Assembly (NCBI RefSeq): GCF_014643835.1
Contig: NZ_BMKD01000001.1
Coordinates: 1,302,001-1,366,000 of the forward strand
DNA length: 64,000 bases
Reading direction: 5' to 3'
Source: Mucilaginibacter rubeus
GTDB lineage: Bacteria; Bacteroidota; Bacteroidia; Sphingobacteriales; Sphingobacteriaceae
Both the position numbers and the translations under genes were made by a program. Below, in pieces: positions 62,878 to 64,000 of this stretch. The notes beneath the pieces were generated by a model. The model was not told where the DNA came from and did not search any database. It saw nothing but the letters and a program-made list of their open reading frames with translations. Positions within the stretch are counted from its first letter, which is position 1, and each line of letters opens with the position of its first letter.

Positions 62878-64000
62878 TTACAATAGCGAAACCTCGCTGC
62901 CGGGTAATACAGCAGATGACTTTTCAACTTTGAATTGTATGGTCACAACAACTCCCCGGTTGCTTTTAATATCAAAGCTGCCACCCAACTGCTTACTGAG
63001 GGCCTTCATCATTTCCATACCCAATGAGGAGGTTTCGGCGAGTTCAAAATCAGGAGGCAGGCCCTTTCCGTTGTCTGTAACACTAAGCGTAATTGTATCC
63101 GGCGGTGATAAAAGTGCTTTAATAAAAATCTCTCCCCCATCTTGATCAAATGCATATTTAATACTATTGGTAATGGCCTCGTTTAATATCAGGCCCATAG
63201 GTACAGCCTGTGATATATCCAGGCTTACAGCATCCAGTTCTTCTCTGAATTTAATTCTTCGCCTGTTGCAATCGTAGCTGGTGTTCAGATATCGGGCCAA
63301 ATCGTTAATATAATCGGCCATTACAATAGTCGCCACATTACTTTTATTATATAGCTTTTGATGGATAATAGAAATGGCCTGTACCCGGTTCCGGCTATCC
63401 TGTATCGCCTCGATGGCATCGGTATTTTGCAGATATGCCGATTGCGTGTACAATAAGCTCATCACTATTTGCAAGTTGTTTTTAACACGGTGGTGTACCT
63501 CCCGAAGCAGCCACTCTTTTTCTATAAGCAGGTCTTCTTGCCGTTTCAATAAATCATCCTTATCAGCAAGTAGTTTTTCTTTTTCTGAAAGTAGGGCTGA
63601 CAGTATATGGTTTTGCCTGTCAATCTCTTGCTGTTTAATTTGCAGGCGTACATTGCTCCGTTGTTTGCCGCGATAGGCAATATATATCACAACCGCAAAC
63701 ACTACCGAAATAAGTACCCCGGCAAACGTGATATTTCTTTGCCGGTTAACTTTTTCCAGCTTGCCTTTTTGTATCTGCGCATTATTATTGAGGCTCTGAA
63801 TGGTTTTATCTTTTTTAATAGAATTATAGTTAGCTTCTAATTCGTTAATTTGTTTAACCGTGGCGGCATTAGTGAGCGAATCTTTCATGCGCCTCATATA
63901 TTGAAACCCCTTCAACGCGACATCAAAATTCCCCTCGGCCGAATCAATTTTATATTTATACCCGGAGATAATTATCCGTGAAGGGGTCGATAATCTTTTT
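62878..64000 (-). CDS. Sensor histidine kinase, HisKA_2 type (5' end outside window)
   Basis: The frame is open to the right edge, so the true start lies beyond the window; a TTG at 63915 is internal. The visible N-terminal part (TPSRIIISGYKYKIDSAEGN, FDVALKGFQYMRRMKDSLTN) is the end of a TPR-like sensor. A membrane helix follows (ITFAGVLISVVFAVVIYIAY) and then a long coiled coil (EKEKLLADKDDLLKRQEDLL). The HisKA_2 phospho-acceptor motif is LREVHHRVKNNLQIVMSLLY and the ATPase site has LILNEAITNSIKYAF and VTDNGKGLPPDFEL. It phosphorylates an unidentified regulator, probably encoded beyond the right edge. Confidence 0.9.
   Translation of the reverse strand, partial: KRLSTPSRIIISGYKYKIDSAEGNFDVALKGFQYMRRMKDSLTNAATVKQINELEANYNSIKKDKTIQSLNNNAQIQKGKLEKVNRQRNITFAGVLISVVFAVVIYIAYRGKQRSNVRLQIKQQEIDRQNHILSALLSEKEKLLADKDDLLKRQEDLLIEKEWLLREVHHRVKNNLQIVMSLLYTQSAYLQNTDAIEAIQDSRNRVQAISIIHQKLYNKSNVATIVMADYINDLARYLNTSYDCNRRRIKFREELDAVSLDISQAVPMGLILNEAITNSIKYAFDQDGGEIFIKALLSPPDTITLSVTDNGKGLPPDFELAETSSLGMEMMKALSKQLGGSFDIKSNRGVVVTIQFKVEKSSAVLPGSEVSLL

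Noticed and set aside
1-64000. CRISPR arrays, rRNA and tRNA genes
   Set aside because: No regularly spaced short repeats, no rRNA-like blocks and no cloverleaf-like sequences with a T-loop were noticed on reading both strands by eye.

Overview
The window comes from a member of the Bacteroidota, most likely Sphingobacteriaceae (Mucilaginibacter/Pedobacter-like). The evidence is a FecI/FecR-type sigma/anti-sigma pair, a TonB receptor with an N-terminal CarboxypepD_reg-like domain, a MacB/FtsX permease of the Bacteroidota type, HisKA_3 and HisKA_2 kinases, few strong Shine-Dalgarno sites and AT-rich spacers. By eye, about 10-33 kb is richer in G+C than 34-54 kb, so the two parts may have different histories. 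I saw no rRNA, tRNA or CRISPR array.

Layout. 1-1.8 kb: FecR anti-sigma factor (cut by the window edge) and its ECF sigma factor. 2.5-4.3 kb: three truncated pieces of an integrative element (serine-recombinase tail, Toprim-like fragment, DUF3945-like fragment). 4.5-8.1 kb: a 1189-residue TIR / HEAT-like / KAP-NTPase protein, a candidate phage-defence or signalling gene beside the element scar. 8.5-9.6 kb: decayed genes. 10.4-13.9 kb: a TPR histidine kinase, a LuxR-type regulator and a frameshifted barrel-like protein. 14.2-18.1 kb: an iron-uptake operon (TonB receptor, PepSY protein, 57-residue membrane protein) behind a candidate operator. 18-29 kb: small and decaying genes, oxidoreductases, an HxlR/NmrA divergent pair, a lipid-kinase/phosphatase pair and a cassette of tightly packed small stress-type genes. 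29.7-33.3 kb: an AraC regulator fused in frame to an ABC permease.

33.7-49.4 kb is the most coherent part. Three intergenic regions carry a sigma-54 (-24/-12) promoter, each with an ATTTCG...CGAAAT-type dyad whose right half-site starts 65-66 bp upstream of the promoter GG. They precede (a) an NTF2-like gene, (b) a row of a small acidic protein, a DUF2652 cyclase-like protein, bestrophin, a PfkB-like protein, an AhpD-like protein and DNA ligase D, and (c) a second DUF2652 + PfkB-like pair followed by YciI and ECF42 sigma genes. Three sigma-54 activators with one, two and three GAF domains and no receiver domain lie at 45.6-54 kb. I infer that they, or one of them, control this regulon.

49.5-64 kb: an SDR gene interrupted by one in-frame TGA, an AraC regulator, two secreted alpha/beta hydrolases, Dps beside a ferritin-like/CDGSH protein, a MocR-type regulator, NAD(P)-binding, ArsC/Spx-like and cupin proteins, and a HisKA_2 kinase that runs off the window. 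Several genes between 8.5 and 28.6 kb carry single frameshifts. They may be real decay or sequence error.
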